Below, piece after piece: positions 51,711 through 60,351 of a stretch of DNA of 60,372 bases. Source of the stretch: Desulfobacteraceae bacterium (GTDB lineage: Bacteria; Desulfobacterota; DSM-4660; Desulfatiglandales; Desulfatiglandaceae); NCBI GenBank assembly GCA_016783065.1, contig JADHXI010000003.1, forward strand, positions 1-60,372, read 5' to 3'. The notes beneath the pieces were generated by a model. The model did no database searches. It worked only from the letters and a program-made list of their open reading frames with translations, and was not told the DNA's origin. The translations under genes and the position numbers were made by a program. Position 1 is the stretch's first letter. Every line of letters begins with the position of its first letter.

Positions 51711-52227
51711 GCGATGGATTTCCGATTGCTAACCTATTAAGAACTTGCTTTTCTGGGATGGGAGTATAGATAAAATTGCCTTGTCTGTCAATAATGATCC
51801 CGACCTATGCAAGACTAGCCCGACTTGACGCTCCCGTTGTTTTTCATAAAAAGGAGAACCGCCCAGGATCTTTGACTATGTGGATCGACCTTTGGTGCTG
51901 CGAGACGGCCCAAAAACGGTCAAGACTCTATCGGGGTATGGGTGTAAGGGTTTTATAATTGATGAAGGAGGTGATATGGCCGGGGATTATCTGTTGGATA
52001 TAATTTTCAAATTTTGGTATGTTGTCGGCATACCATGGCAAAAAACGGCAGTTTTTGGCTAGGACAGATTTTTTTGGAACAGTTATGTTGAATCACCCTA
52101 TTTTGAACAAACACTCACACCAAAGATGGCCTGAAGCCGGGATGGGAAAATGTGAAGTTGTTCTTGCGCAGGCCCTTAGTGAAAAAGACGGGTTTTTTAA
52201 CACAGACTTCTAAAAAAAGGAGGCGCT
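51711..52227. other. Region between tRNA-Ser and the SDR gene
   Basis: 517 bp. Holds one small ORF candidate (51976-52062). A perfect hairpin GGTATG (52016-52021) / CATACC (52029-52034) lies within that ORF, and a weaker GCAAAAAAC / GTTTTTGGC follows. A good SD (AAAAAAAGGAGG) stands before the SDR start. No other gene or RNA was recognised; no 4.5S RNA, although one might be sought near dnaX in related genomes. Confidence 0.5.
51976..52062 (+). CDS. Possible 28-residue small protein with strong SD
   Basis: ATG at 51976 follows GAAGGAGGTGAT with four bases after GGAGG, one of the best ribosome-binding sites in the window. The product is amphipathic-hydrophobic (MAGDYLLDIIFKFWYVVGIP then WQKTAVFG). 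An internal hairpin spans codons 14-20. No homology is known to me. It could be a small membrane peptide or a leader for the SDR gene 165 bp downstream. Confidence 0.4.
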   Translation: MAGDYLLDIIFKFWYVVGIPWQKTAVFG

Positions 52228-53121
52228 ATGAAAGACTTTAAAGATCGAGTAGCTGTCGTCACTGGAGGCGCAAGTGGTATTGGCCGTGGAATGGCGGAAA
52301 AGTTTTTGGACGTCGGCATGAAAGTCGTTCTGGCAGACATAGATGAAGGTAAGCTAGATCAAACGGTTCACTCGTTTGAAAGCTCAGGTGCCAAAGTGCT
52401 TGGGGTGCCTACCGATGTATCTCGGGCCGAGCAAGTCGAGGCGCTCGCGCACAAGACTCTTGATACGTTCGGGGCGGTACACGTGCTGTGTAACAATGCC
52501 GGTGTGGGGTATGGTGGGCGCAGCAGTTGGGAAGTTCCTCTGGAAGGCTGGAGTTGGGTCCTCAGTGTCAATCTGATGGGAGTAGTCTATGGCATCCATA
52601 CCTTCCTGCCGATTATGCTGGAGGAAAACACTGAATCTCACGTGGTGAACACTGCCTCGCTGGCCGGTGCCGTAATCAACCCTATAAACATCCCATATGG
52701 CGTGAGCAAACACGCGGTTGTTGCTCTATCGGAGTCGGTACACACGGAACTTCAAAACCGTGATACTAAGGTCAAGATCAGCGTTTTGTGTCCTGGTCCT
52801 GTCAACACGGATATTATGAAATCATCGGAACGAAATCGTCCGGATACAGTGCCAGCTCCCCCAGAGTTAACTGAAGAGGAATCGCTTTTCAGGAGAGCAT
52901 ATGAGATTTGGCTTGAGCGCGGTCTTGATCCCAAAGATGTCGGCCGCCAAGTGCTCGACGCCATTCGTGAGGAACGGTTCTACGTGATTACCCATGACTT
53001 CAACACTTTCATTGAACAACGCATCAGAAATCTTATCGATGAGAAAAACCCGGAGCCAATCCTGCCTCCACAAGATCTATTAGACATCGTTCAGGAGTTA
53101 ATGGGCAATTCAAAAGGGTGA
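52228..53121 (+). CDS. Short-chain dehydrogenase/reductase
   Basis: 297 residues of classical SDR type. Cofactor motif VTGGASGIGRGMAE (residues 10-23), an Asp-containing strand after it (VVLADIDE, suggesting NAD preference), NNAGVGYGG and the catalytic Ser-Tyr-Lys in NTASLAGAV...IPYGVSKHAVV. The C-terminus is extended by about 40 residues beyond the core. SD AAAGGAGG. Family-wide substrates range from steroids to sugars to acyl groups; none can be chosen. A family-1 element starts 4 bases after its stop codon. Gene stands alone between a tRNA and ihf. Confidence 0.9.
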   Translation: MKDFKDRVAVVTGGASGIGRGMAEKFLDVGMKVVLADIDEGKLDQTVHSFESSGAKVLGVPTDVSRAEQVEALAHKTLDTFGAVHVLCNNAGVGYGGRSSWEVPLEGWSWVLSVNLMGVVYGIHTFLPIMLEENTESHVVNTASLAGAVINPINIPYGVSKHAVVALSESVHTELQNRDTKVKISVLCPGPVNTDIMKSSERNRPDTVPAPPELTEEESLFRRAYEIWLERGLDPKDVGRQVLDAIREERFYVITHDFNTFIEQRIRNLIDEKNPEPILPPQDLLDIVQELMGNSKG

Positions 53122-53124
53122 TAA

Positions 53125-53337
53125 CTGGGAGGCTGTCCGAGAATGAGATAGTTTTTTCAAGATCAAGCCTCCGGCCCGTAGGCCTACGCCCCGGAGGGGA
53201 AGGAGGAAATTATAACCACAGGAATACATTAAAGTATTTCGAGGATTATAATTTGAGTTTGACCCCAGTACCATCTTCCGGAGCTACGGGGCAGGCGCCG
53301 AGATTGGCCAAAAGGGGGCGTTTTGCAAAGGTCTCAA
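53125..53337. repeat. MITE-like element, family 1, copy 3 (right end rearranged)
   Basis: Core starts at 53129 with GAGGCTGTCCGAGAATG (flank CTGG, one base off CTAG) and follows copy 2 through the same GC-rich module to about 53261. There the sequence departs: a 35-bp GC-rich insertion precedes GCCGAGATTGG, and then the 34-bp repeat (53304-53337) replaces the right terminal repeat. So this copy lacks its right end and is fused to another repeat. It lies just after the SDR stop. Confidence 0.8.
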
Positions 53338-53448
53338 CTTCTGAAATATCCTTGACTATTTGGCGGAGCTCAAGGTAGTGTTCTTAATTCATTCAGATAA
53401 ATGACAATAATTTCTAATGGGAAGAAATATGAAGTGAATCTTCTAATG

Positions 53449-53490
53449 ACCCCTTTTCTCCATCAATGAGATCAAGGGGTTTTGTTTTTT
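53449..53490 (+). terminator. Rho-independent terminator upstream of ihf gene
   Basis: Stem ACCCCTT (53449-53455) / AAGGGGT (53474-53480), loop 18, followed by TTTGTTTTTT. Strong on the + strand, so it would end the SDR transcript (or one started in the element) before the IHF/HU gene. Confidence 0.75.
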
Positions 53491-53644
53491 GGAGGCCGCT
53501 TTGAGTCAAGATCGATCTGAGAAGATATCCAACTATATCGCCGCTTTAGATGTTGACCAAATTGGATGATTTGGGTATGATTATCGCTCAATGGACGGGG
53601 CATGATATTCAAGGAGTTTGATTTTCATCGAGGAGACCCGCATT
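53491..53644 (+). other. Leader region of the IHF/HU gene
   Basis: 154 bp. GGAGG at 53491-53495 followed by a TTG opens a 22-codon frame (53501-53569, SQDRSEKISNYIAALDVDQI) that might be a leader peptide. SD GAGGAGAC stands before the real gene. No promoter hexamers are clear. Confidence 0.35.
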
Positions 53645-53941
53645 ATGACCTTCACTAAAGCCCACCTCATCGATTCTGTCTACAACCATTCAAATCTCCA
53701 GAAGCAGGAATCCCTCCAAATAGTTGAATTCCTCCTAGAGATCATCAAGCGTACACTGGCGTCCGGAGAAAATGTCCTGATCACCGGGTTTGGGAAATTC
53801 ACTGTGAAGGAGAAGGATAGCCGCAAGGGAAGAAATCCGCAAACCGGGGGCGACCTGAAGCTGGATGCCAGGAGGATCGTGACATTCAAATGCTCAGGCA
53901 TATTAAGGAAAAGATTGAACAAAAAGAATAGAAAATCATAA
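53645..53941 (+). CDS. ihfA: IHF/HU-family DNA-binding protein (IHF-alpha type)
   Basis: 98 residues from the ATG with SD GAGGAG. Helical N-terminus (FTKAHLIDSVYNHSNLQKQE), the conserved FGKFTVKEKDSRKGRNPQTG arm with Pro at the DNA-intercalating tip, and RRIVTFKCSGILRKRLN at the end. The sequence is typical of IHF-alpha-like proteins in this group. Bends DNA at recombination and sigma-54 promoter sites. A small Cys-rich ORF follows 55 bp downstream. Confidence 0.9.
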   Translation: MTFTKAHLIDSVYNHSNLQKQESLQIVEFLLEIIKRTLASGENVLITGFGKFTVKEKDSRKGRNPQTGGDLKLDARRIVTFKCSGILRKRLNKKNRKS

Positions 53942-53995
53942 CCATCGCCGTTATTGGAATATATCGCGCTAATCAAGAAATAACGAGATAGAATA

Positions 53996-54118
53996 ATGTC
54001 AAGACAATATCATGAGTGCCCGTTGGTTAATCACCAAAATTGCAGAGACCGCGACAATCCCAAGGTTTGTGCGATTGTTAGAGAGGACAAGGTCTGACTC
54101 AAGAAGGAAGGCAAGTAA
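53996..54118 (+). CDS. Small Cys-rich protein, 33 residues, possibly extended past an in-frame UGA
   Basis: ATG at 53996 opens 33 codons ending at TGA (54095-54097). The product MSRQYHECPLVNHQNCRDRD then NPKVCAIVREDKV has three Cys (CP, NC, VC). Past the UGA the frame continues LKKEGK and ends at TAA 54116-54118. UGA therefore falls where a fourth Cys might be and could encode selenocysteine, or be a nonsense change. UCUGACUC (54093-54100) pairs perfectly with GAGUCAGA (54119-54126), placing the UGA in a hairpin. SD is weak. Confidence 0.4.
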
Positions 54119-54126
54119 GAGTCAGA

Positions 54127-54293
54127 GCGAGACCCTTTTTACTCTTTCAGGATAGAAAGGGAAATTAGTATAGTTAAGGACGCCCCCCACTCCAGAGGAA
54201 TGTCACATCCCAAAGGAGCTCCTTTTGCAAGTGAAAGAGAATTAGTATGGTTAATTTATTTATTTAGCCCCGTCCCCTATTCCCCACATTTTA
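54127..54293. repeat. Direct repeat pair downstream of the small Cys-rich ORF
   Basis: Two copies of roughly GAAAG(G/-)(A)AATTAGTATAGTTAA, at about 54156-54177 and 54225-54250, 70 bp apart. No gene was seen between them. They could be promoter-like or protein-binding sites; the adjacent cupin-like gene is on the other strand and converges here. Confidence 0.45.
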
Positions 54294-54818
54294 TCAATCG
54301 TTGATATATTTTCTTTGACGGGTCGTACTAGGTTCTCCCGGTTCAGGTCTTTCCTCTATTAGTTCTTCCTCCGGAACCGTGTGAAATGACACGACAACCC
54401 AATTTTCCGCTTCCACGACCGCTTGGTGCCAGATATGTGGGGGGATTGAGATCCACCTTTTTTTGAAGGGAGCCGATTGCTGACTCTTAAGGAAGTGAGG
54501 TTCCCAAACCCCGTCATTTCGGGTCTGGAAATCTCCGGATCCCCGATAGGACATCATGCGTTGGTGGCTATTCGGGTGTCTTTCGGGACCGGTGGTAGCG
54601 TGCGCACGCAGTATGAAAACCCAGCTTGACCGGATTTCCTCCGGCAAAGGAGAAGAATAGAACTCAAGTGGAATCGGTTCCCAGGCCAAATTTTCATCGG
54701 GTTTCTGATTTAATGCGTGCTCGACCCGGGCGGCGATCTTATCTATCAGGATCCGAGTCGATCCGAACCGAACTGCAATATCTAGCGTCTCCAGTATCCG
54801 TAACTCAACTTTTTCCAA
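54294..54818 (-). CDS. Cupin-fold-like protein of unknown function
   Basis: 174 residues. The C-terminal half has cupin-like spacing: ERHPNSHQRMMSYRGSGDFQ (His, His, Gln), then WEPHFL, then a second motif KRWISIPPHIWHQAVVEAENWVVVSFHTV with His pairs and the usual P-x-x-x-W-H-x pattern. The N-terminal half is helical. It ends in a hydrophilic tail rich in E, P and R. Cupins hold a metal or serve as sugar isomerases, dioxygenases or sensors. I do not recognise a closer family. It stands alone between the opp operon and the ihf region. Confidence 0.55.
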   Translation of the reverse strand: MEKVELRILETLDIAVRFGSTRILIDKIAARVEHALNQKPDENLAWEPIPLEFYSSPLPEEIRSSWVFILRAHATTGPERHPNSHQRMMSYRGSGDFQTRNDGVWEPHFLKSQQSAPFKKRWISIPPHIWHQAVVEAENWVVVSFHTVPEEELIEERPEPGEPSTTRQRKYIND

Positions 54819-54961
54819 AACAGTTTCTCCCTATTTCCGACGTCCCCATAACCGCCCCTCAAGCGCGGTAAATACTATGTTTTTGTCATTGGGACATTGG
54901 GATTTTGGTCATTGTTCCGAAACCGGGGACCCGTCCCATAGGGTATTGTGGCGGGAAGCCT
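54819..54961. other. Gap between the cupin-like gene and oppF
   Basis: 143 bp, near 50 percent GC. It contains a low-complexity phrase (about 54881-54918, repeats of GTCATTG and GGGA/TTTTGG) and ACCGGGGACCCGTCCC, which could form a weak hairpin to terminate oppF. No gene seen. Confidence 0.4.
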
Positions 54962-55921
54962 TTAAATGAGGTGACAGGCGATCCAATGATCATTGCCCCC
55001 GTCTCTAAAGATCGGTTCCTTTTGCGAACATTCTTCCACACGCTTTGGACACCGCGTGTGAAAGGTACATCCGGAAGGCCATTTCAAGGGCCCTGGCACG
55101 TCTCCTTCCAACAGGATCCTTTGCCGCCCTACTTCCGGATCCGGAATGGGAACGGCCGAGAGCAGTGCCTGGGTGTAAGGGTGTTGGGGGTTCTGATAAA
55201 GTTCCTTATCCGTGGCCATTTCCACAATGCGTCCAAGGTACATGACTGCAACTCGGTCGCTGATGTGTTCCACCACGCTCAAATCATGGGCAATAAAGAT
55301 GTAGGAAAGGTTCATCTTCTCCTGTAGCTCGACGAGGAGATTGATGACCTGGGCCTGGATGGAGACATCAAGGGCCGAGACAGGTTCATCACACACAATG
55401 GCCATGGGGTTCAAGGCAAGGGCCCGGGCGATGCCGATCCTCTGTCTCTGTCCACCGGAGAACTCATGGGGATAACGGCTCATTTGGTCCGGGTGAAGCC
55501 CGACACTCTCCATCAAATGAGCCACCCGATCTCTGATCTGGCCCTTGGCCTCCTTGAGATGATTTCTGACGGGTTCTGCAATGATTTTGCCGACGTTCAT
55601 GCGGGGATTGAGCGAGGAAAAAGGGTCCTGGAAGATGATCTGGAGTGAGCCTCTCACCTGCCTGAGTTCCTCCACGTCTAAGGCTAGCAGATCCTGGCCA
55701 TTGAAGACCACCTGACCGGCGGTGGGCTCAATGAGACGCAAAATAGATCGGCCCACCGTGGTCTTGCCGCAGCCGCTCTCGCCCACAAGCCCAAAGGTCT
55801 CGCCTTGTCTGAGACTAAAGCTGACCCCGTCTACTGCACGGACATGGCCGACAGTACGGGATAAGATCCCCTTTTTGACAGGGAAGTGCTTCTTTAAGTC
55901 TCGGACTTCCAAAAGCGCCAT
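54962..55921 (-). CDS. oppF: Dipeptide/oligopeptide ABC transporter ATPase (OppF/DppF type)
   Basis: About 319 residues from ATG 55921; an ATG at 55930 overlapping the oppD stop is also possible, and the longer frame lies inside oppD. Walker [18 protein letters not shown], signature [15 protein letters not shown], Walker [14 protein letters not shown], His-switch [14 protein letters not shown], and a C-terminal Cys-rich oligopeptide-binding extension ([19 protein letters not shown]). The last gene of the operon. Couples ATP hydrolysis to peptide import with OppD. Confidence 0.93.
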   Translation of the reverse strand: MALLEVRDLKKHFPVKKGILSRTVGHVRAVDGVSFSLRQGETFGLVGESGCGKTTVGRSILRLIEPTAGQVVFNGQDLLALDVEELRQVRGSLQIIFQDPFSSLNPRMNVGKIIAEPVRNHLKEAKGQIRDRVAHLMESVGLHPDQMSRYPHEFSGGQRQRIGIARALALNPMAIVCDEPVSALDVSIQAQVINLLVELQEKMNLSYIFIAHDLSVVEHISDRVAVMYLGRIVEMATDKELYQNPQHPYTQALLSAVPIPDPEVGRQRILLEGDVPGPLKWPSGCTFHTRCPKRVEECSQKEPIFRDGGNDHWIACHLI

Positions 55922-55922
55922 G

Positions 55923-56921
55923 TCAGTCATCTCTTTTATTTGCCTCCAACCAGCAACTGACTCGCCTGTGATCGGCCAAGCGTACGACCGGGGGCTCCTG
56001 TTGGTGGCAAATGGGCATGGTCCTGGGGCACCGGGGATTGAAGCGGCAGCCCAGGGGCATTTCAAGGGGATTGGGGACGATGCCGGGGATTTCCTGCAAC
56101 CGCTGGCCGCCGTCGAACTTGCGACCGATAACCGGGATCGATCCCAGGAGTCCTTGGGTGTAGGGGTGTCGCGGATCTTTAAAGAGCTCCTTTACCGGCG
56201 CCTCTTCCACCATTTTGCCCGCGTACATGACGACGACCCGGCTTGCCATCTCGGCAATGATGCCCAGATCATGGGTAATGAGAACGATTGAGGCCTCAAA
56301 TTCTTCCTTGAGACGTGCCATGAGGGTCATAATCTGGGCCTGGATGGTCACGTCCAATGCGGTGGTGGGTTCATCTGCCAGGAGCAGCTTGGGGTTGCAG
56401 GAGAGGGCCATAGCTATCATGGCTCGCTGTCTCATACCGCCGGACAGCTTGTGAGGGTACTCCCTGGACCTGGACTTTGGCCCGGGTATCTGTACCAATT
56501 GAAGCATCTCCACACAACGCCTCCAGGCTTCCCGGCGCGTCATGTCCTTGTGACGTCGAAGGGTCTCGGAGATCTGCTCTCCGATGGTCAGGACCGGATT
56601 CAACGAGGTCATTGGCTCCTGAAAGATCATGGAGATGTCACCCCCCCGGATGTTCCTGATCCCCTCCCGATCCAGGTCCAGAAGATTGGTGCCATCAAAG
56701 AGGATTTGCCCCTGGATCTCGGCCGGCGGACATGGCAAAAGCCGGAGGATGGAGAGGGCGGTAACGCTCTTGCCGCAACCGCTCTCTCCCACCAAACCAA
56801 GGGTCTCACCCCGAAAGACCTCAATGTCCAAACCGTCCACTGCATTGACAACACCTTCATAGGTGTGAAATCGGGTACGAAGACCGCGAATGGTAAGAAG
56901 AGGTCCCGATTGCTCGCTCAC
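55923..56921 (-). CDS. oppD: Dipeptide/oligopeptide ABC transporter ATPase (OppD/DppD type)
   Basis: 332 residues. Walker [21 protein letters not shown], signature [15 protein letters not shown], Walker [14 protein letters not shown], switch [15 protein letters not shown], and a C-terminal Cys motif ([19 protein letters not shown]) that is usual for peptide transport ATPases and binds Fe-S or metal in some. It overlaps oppC by 4 bases (ATGA-type), so genes C, D and F are coupled. Confidence 0.94.
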   Translation of the reverse strand: MSEQSGPLLTIRGLRTRFHTYEGVVNAVDGLDIEVFRGETLGLVGESGCGKSVTALSILRLLPCPPAEIQGQILFDGTNLLDLDREGIRNIRGGDISMIFQEPMTSLNPVLTIGEQISETLRRHKDMTRREAWRRCVEMLQLVQIPGPKSRSREYPHKLSGGMRQRAMIAMALSCNPKLLLADEPTTALDVTIQAQIMTLMARLKEEFEASIVLITHDLGIIAEMASRVVVMYAGKMVEEAPVKELFKDPRHPYTQGLLGSIPVIGRKFDGGQRLQEIPGIVPNPLEMPLGCRFNPRCPRTMPICHQQEPPVVRLADHRRVSCWLEANKRDD

Positions 56922-57808
56922 AGCTTGAACCTCGGGTCAAGGGCGTCGCGTAACCCGTCCCCCAAAAGATTGAAACTCAAAACCGCCAAAAAGATGGCGA
57001 TGCCGGGGAAAGTGGCCACATGGGGTGCGTTAAAGATATAGGCCCTGCCCGAACCAAGCATGGTCCCCCACTCCGGTGTGGGCGGCTGGACGCCGATTCC
57101 AAGAAAACCGAGGCCCGCCGCAAAGAGAATGGCCATTCCCATCATCAGACTTGTCTGGACGGTGATGGGAACCATGACGTTGGGCAGGATGTGCCTGAAC
57201 AGGATCACCCTGTCCCGGGTGCCCACTGCCTTGGCCGCCTCAACATAGACCTCCTCTCTGACCGACAGAACGCAGCCCCTGACAAGGCGAATATAAAGGG
57301 GTATCATGCCGATGCCAACAGAAATCATGGCGTTTTTGAGCCCCACCCCCAATACGGCTACCAAGGCCAGGGCAAGCAAAAACCCAGGGAAAGCGAGCAT
57401 GGTGTCGGTCACCCGCTGGATCATGAAATCGCTCTTTCCACCGTAGTAGCCGGAGACGAGCCCTAAGGGCACACCCAGGAGGAGCCCAACCGACACGGCC
57501 CCGAGGGCGATTAAGAGGGAGACGCGGGAACCATAGATGATCCGGCCCAGGATCGAGCGGCCCAGTTCGTCGGTTCCAAGCGGTTCTTTAAGTGAGGGGG
57601 GTTCCAGGGACTTCATGAGGTTTGGGGCCGATGGGTTGCCCGGATAGAGGACCGGCGCCAGCAGAGCTGTGACAATGTATAGCAAGAGCAGGAGGCCGCC
57701 CAACATGGCTGCCTTGTTGCGTTTGAGCTTGGACCAAAAGCGGCCCATACGGCGGTCCGCCGACCTGCCCTGGGTTCGAGTGTCTGTGGCCTGGGTCGTT
57801 TCAGTCAT
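56918..57808 (-). CDS. oppC: Dipeptide/oligopeptide ABC permease (OppC/DppC type)
   Basis: 296 residues with about six helices and an N-terminal cytosolic part (RRMGRFWSKLKRNKAAMLGG). The EAA loop reads VEAAKAVGTRDRVILFRHIL and the family motifs GTDELGRSILGRIIYGSRVS and LGFLGIGVQPPTPEWGTMLG are present. Overlaps oppB by 8 bases. Forms the membrane pore with OppB. Confidence 0.94.
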   Translation of the reverse strand: MTETTQATDTRTQGRSADRRMGRFWSKLKRNKAAMLGGLLLLLYIVTALLAPVLYPGNPSAPNLMKSLEPPSLKEPLGTDELGRSILGRIIYGSRVSLLIALGAVSVGLLLGVPLGLVSGYYGGKSDFMIQRVTDTMLAFPGFLLALALVAVLGVGLKNAMISVGIGMIPLYIRLVRGCVLSVREEVYVEAAKAVGTRDRVILFRHILPNVMVPITVQTSLMMGMAILFAAGLGFLGIGVQPPTPEWGTMLGSGRAYIFNAPHVATFPGIAIFLAVLSFNLLGDGLRDALDPRFKL

Positions 57809-58721
57809 AACGAATTCTCGGGTCCACCCAGGCGTAAATCAGGTCAACGATCAGGTTGACCAGGATGTACAGGAGTCCAAATATGAGAATCGCACCCTGG
57901 ATCACGGGGTAGTCCCGCGCCAGGATGGAGTCTACGATCAAACGGCCCAGGCCTGGCCAGGCAAAGACCGTTTCGGTAAGAACCGCTCCTCCAAGAAGCA
58001 TTCCGAACTGGAGGCCAACCACGGTGATTATCGGTATGAGGGCGTTTTTAAGGGCGTGCTTGATGATGACTACGCTTTCCTGGAGTCCCTTGGAGCGAGC
58101 TGTGGTAGTATAGTCTTGGGACAGGGTCTCCATCATTGTTGAACGGGTCATGCGGGCGATAAAGGCGACGACAAAAGCGGCCAGGGTCACCGAGGGCAGA
58201 ATGACGTGCTTCCACGAGCCCATCCCGCCTGCAGGGAGCCACTGTAGCATGACCGAAAAGATGACGACCAACATCAGGCCGAGCCAGAATACAGGCATGG
58301 AAATGCCAAAAAGGGCCGTTGAAGTGACCAGGTAGTCCAACCAGGTATAGGGTCGCACAGCCGAGATGATTCCTGCCGGAATGCCAAACAGACACGCCAG
58401 CGTGATAGCGACCCCGGCGAGAAGCATGGTGTTTGGCAGCCGGGCCCAGACCTCCTGGATCACGGGGTTTTGGGTCCGGGCCGAACGGCCCAGATCAAAC
58501 TTGGCCAGGCGACCCAAGAAGAGGACATACTGGACATAGACCGGCCGATCGAGTCCAAGCTGGTGGCGGATGCGTTCGATGTCTTCCTGGGTGGCCATCT
58601 GTCCTGCGAGCACTTGGGCCGGATCGCCAGGCAGCATCCTCAGCATAAAAAAGAGCAAAAGCGATATTCCGATCAGGACAGGGACCGTGGAAAGCAAACG
58701 TTTGATCACGTACTGCAGCAT
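57801..58721 (-). CDS. oppB: Dipeptide/oligopeptide ABC permease (OppB/DppB type)
   Basis: 306 residues, six helices. N-terminal signature RLLSTVPVLIGISLLLFFML and RMLPGDPAQVL, then LGLDRPVYVQYVLFLGRLA, the EAA-type loop YTTTARSKGLQESVVIIKHA and GGAVLTETVFAWPGLGRLIV. The start has no strong SD nearby. 85 bp downstream of the binding-protein gene, with a GC hairpin in the gap. Confidence 0.94.
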   Translation of the reverse strand: MLQYVIKRLLSTVPVLIGISLLLFFMLRMLPGDPAQVLAGQMATQEDIERIRHQLGLDRPVYVQYVLFLGRLAKFDLGRSARTQNPVIQEVWARLPNTMLLAGVAITLACLFGIPAGIISAVRPYTWLDYLVTSTALFGISMPVFWLGLMLVVIFSVMLQWLPAGGMGSWKHVILPSVTLAAFVVAFIARMTRSTMMETLSQDYTTTARSKGLQESVVIIKHALKNALIPIITVVGLQFGMLLGGAVLTETVFAWPGLGRLIVDSILARDYPVIQGAILIFGLLYILVNLIVDLIYAWVDPRIRYD

Positions 58722-58758
58722 GGCCTATTCAGTTATTCTCATAATCACTGTGTCTGAT

Positions 58759-58785
58759 GGGAGCCCGGGTTCAGCCCCGGGCCCC
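58759..58785 (-). promoter_or_regulatory. GC-rich hairpin between oppA and oppB
   Basis: GGGAGCCCGGG (58759-58769) pairs with CCCCGGGCCCC (58775-58785; one G-U/mismatch) across a 5-base loop, without a following U-tract. Such intercistronic hairpins after binding-protein genes commonly stabilise the upstream mRNA or allow partial termination, so that more binding protein than permease is made. Confidence 0.6.
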
Positions 58786-58806
58786 ACTTTGGATGATCGG
58801 ATCAGA

Positions 58807-60351
58807 CTAATCCATGGTAATATATGTTGCATAGAACTTTTCAGTCGGAGTAACAACCAGGCCCTTGATTTTGCTGTTGTATGCGATGACAAATTTCTCC
58901 ACATGGAGCCATATCCAGGGACTGTCCTCCCAGACGACCTCTGAGGCCTTTTTGAGCAGGGCATACCGTTTTTCAGGGTCTTGTTCCTCCCGGGAGGCCT
59001 TCATGATCTTGTCATACTCCGGGTTGCAATAGAACGCCGAGCCAAGCCCCTTGGGTGGGTTGACCGCACAGGTGAACTGGCCTGAAAGGGCCATGTCGGC
59101 ATCCAGGATGAGGGGACCCCAACCAAGAAGGAAGACCTCCAACTCGGTCTTGTCCAAAGGCTTGAGCAGACCTGCGATGTAAGTGGGCCAATCATAGACC
59201 CTCAATTCAGCCTTGATCCCGATAGCCTGGAGGTAGGCCTGAATCGCCTCTGAGACCTGCTTGTCAAAAAGGTATCGGCCATTGGGAGTTCGCATATGGA
59301 GGGTCTTTGAAAAGTCGAAGTTGGCCTCTTTCAGGAGCTGTTTGGCCTTCTCCGGGTCATAGTCATACTGTTTGGCCATCTTGGCGTAACCAAAGACCTT
59401 TGGTGAGACCGGCCCTTCCATGCGCTCGGCGGTTCCGAAGAGAATCTTTTTGACGATAGCGTTTTTGTCCACGGCGTAATTAAGGGCATGTCGGACCTTT
59501 TTATTGGTGGTGGCGCCCTTCTGGCAGTTGAGACCCATAAAGATGGTCCGGGTGTCCAGAGGCATCTCCACCGTAATGTTTGGATCGGCCTTCAAGGCTG
59601 CCACATTGGAAGGTAGCGGCTTGTAACAGATATCGATCTGGCCTGTCCTGAGCATGGCCTCCCGGGTGGCGGCCTCGGGAACCACTTTCCAGGTTATTTT
59701 TTCCACAGTGGGCTTTTTACCCCAGTAGTTTTTGTTTCGGACCATGACGATCCGGTCCCCTTTGACCCACTCCTTTAAGAAATACGGGCCGGCCCCCACC
59801 GGGTGCTGGCGGACGTCCTCACCATATTTCTTTAAGGCTGCAGGGCTGATGGGTGAGACCAGGGACATGGCGATGGTCGGCCCCAACGGAGCAAAGGCGT
59901 ACTTGAGCTTGAGTTGAACGGTATGGTCGTCGACCTTGACGACGTCCTTGACCATGGAAATGGCAAACCGGAGAGGAACCCTCATCTTGGGATCAAGAAT
60001 TCGGTCCCAGGTCAGTTTGACCGCATCGGCGTTAAAGTCTGTCCCGTCGCTGAACTTGACCCCTTTCCGGAGATGGATGGTATAGGTCTTGCCGTCTGGA
60101 GAGACCTCGTATTTGGTGGCCAGCCGAGGGTGGAGCTTGCCCTCCGGGTCCTGGTAGAAAAAGCTGTCATACATAAGATCGCACATGTTTTGGAACAGGG
60201 TAGTGGTCTGTTCCTGTGGATTCAAGGTGTCCGCGTCTATGCCTATGCCGATTGTGAGTTCCTCGATCTGGGCACGGCTTTCGGATGGCGCAAGACACAG
60301 TCCCAGTCCCGCCAACATGACGGATACAAAAATGACCATTTTAAGACGCAT
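58807..60351 (-). CDS. oppA: Periplasmic dipeptide/oligopeptide-binding protein (SBP_bac_5)
   Basis: 514 residues from ATG 60351 (SD AAGGA), set above an in-frame ATG at 60366 that overlaps that SD. Signal peptide RLKMVIFVSVMLAGLGLCLA and cleavage near residue 27 (SRA/QIEEL). SBP_bac_5 features: IDADTLNPQEQTTTLFQNMC, YHLRKGVKFSDGTDFNADAV-like stretch (TIHLRKGVKFSDGTDF), QHPVGAGPYFLKEWVKGDRI, and NPEYDKIMKASREEQDPEKR. First gene of the operon; its promoter would lie beyond the window edge. Binds peptides, nickel or glutathione in other members; unassigned here. Confidence 0.94.
   Translation of the reverse strand: MRLKMVIFVSVMLAGLGLCLAPSESRAQIEELTIGIGIDADTLNPQEQTTTLFQNMCDLMYDSFFYQDPEGKLHPRLATKYEVSPDGKTYTIHLRKGVKFSDGTDFNADAVKLTWDRILDPKMRVPLRFAISMVKDVVKVDDHTVQLKLKYAFAPLGPTIAMSLVSPISPAALKKYGEDVRQHPVGAGPYFLKEWVKGDRIVMVRNKNYWGKKPTVEKITWKVVPEAATREAMLRTGQIDICYKPLPSNVAALKADPNITVEMPLDTRTIFMGLNCQKGATTNKKVRHALNYAVDKNAIVKKILFGTAERMEGPVSPKVFGYAKMAKQYDYDPEKAKQLLKEANFDFSKTLHMRTPNGRYLFDKQVSEAIQAYLQAIGIKAELRVYDWPTYIAGLLKPLDKTELEVFLLGWGPLILDADMALSGQFTCAVNPPKGLGSAFYCNPEYDKIMKASREEQDPEKRYALLKKASEVVWEDSPWIWLHVEKFVIAYNSKIKGLVVTPTEKFYATYITMD

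Noticed and set aside
51711-51975. 4.5S/SRP RNA next to tRNA-Ser and dnaX
   Set aside because: No SRP helix 8 tetraloop or G-rich core motif was found on either strand.
53501-53569. 22-codon TTG-initiated frame before ihfA
   Set aside because: It has GGAGG upstream, but a TTG start, no conservation evidence and a stop followed by further open frame; mentioned only within the leader entry.
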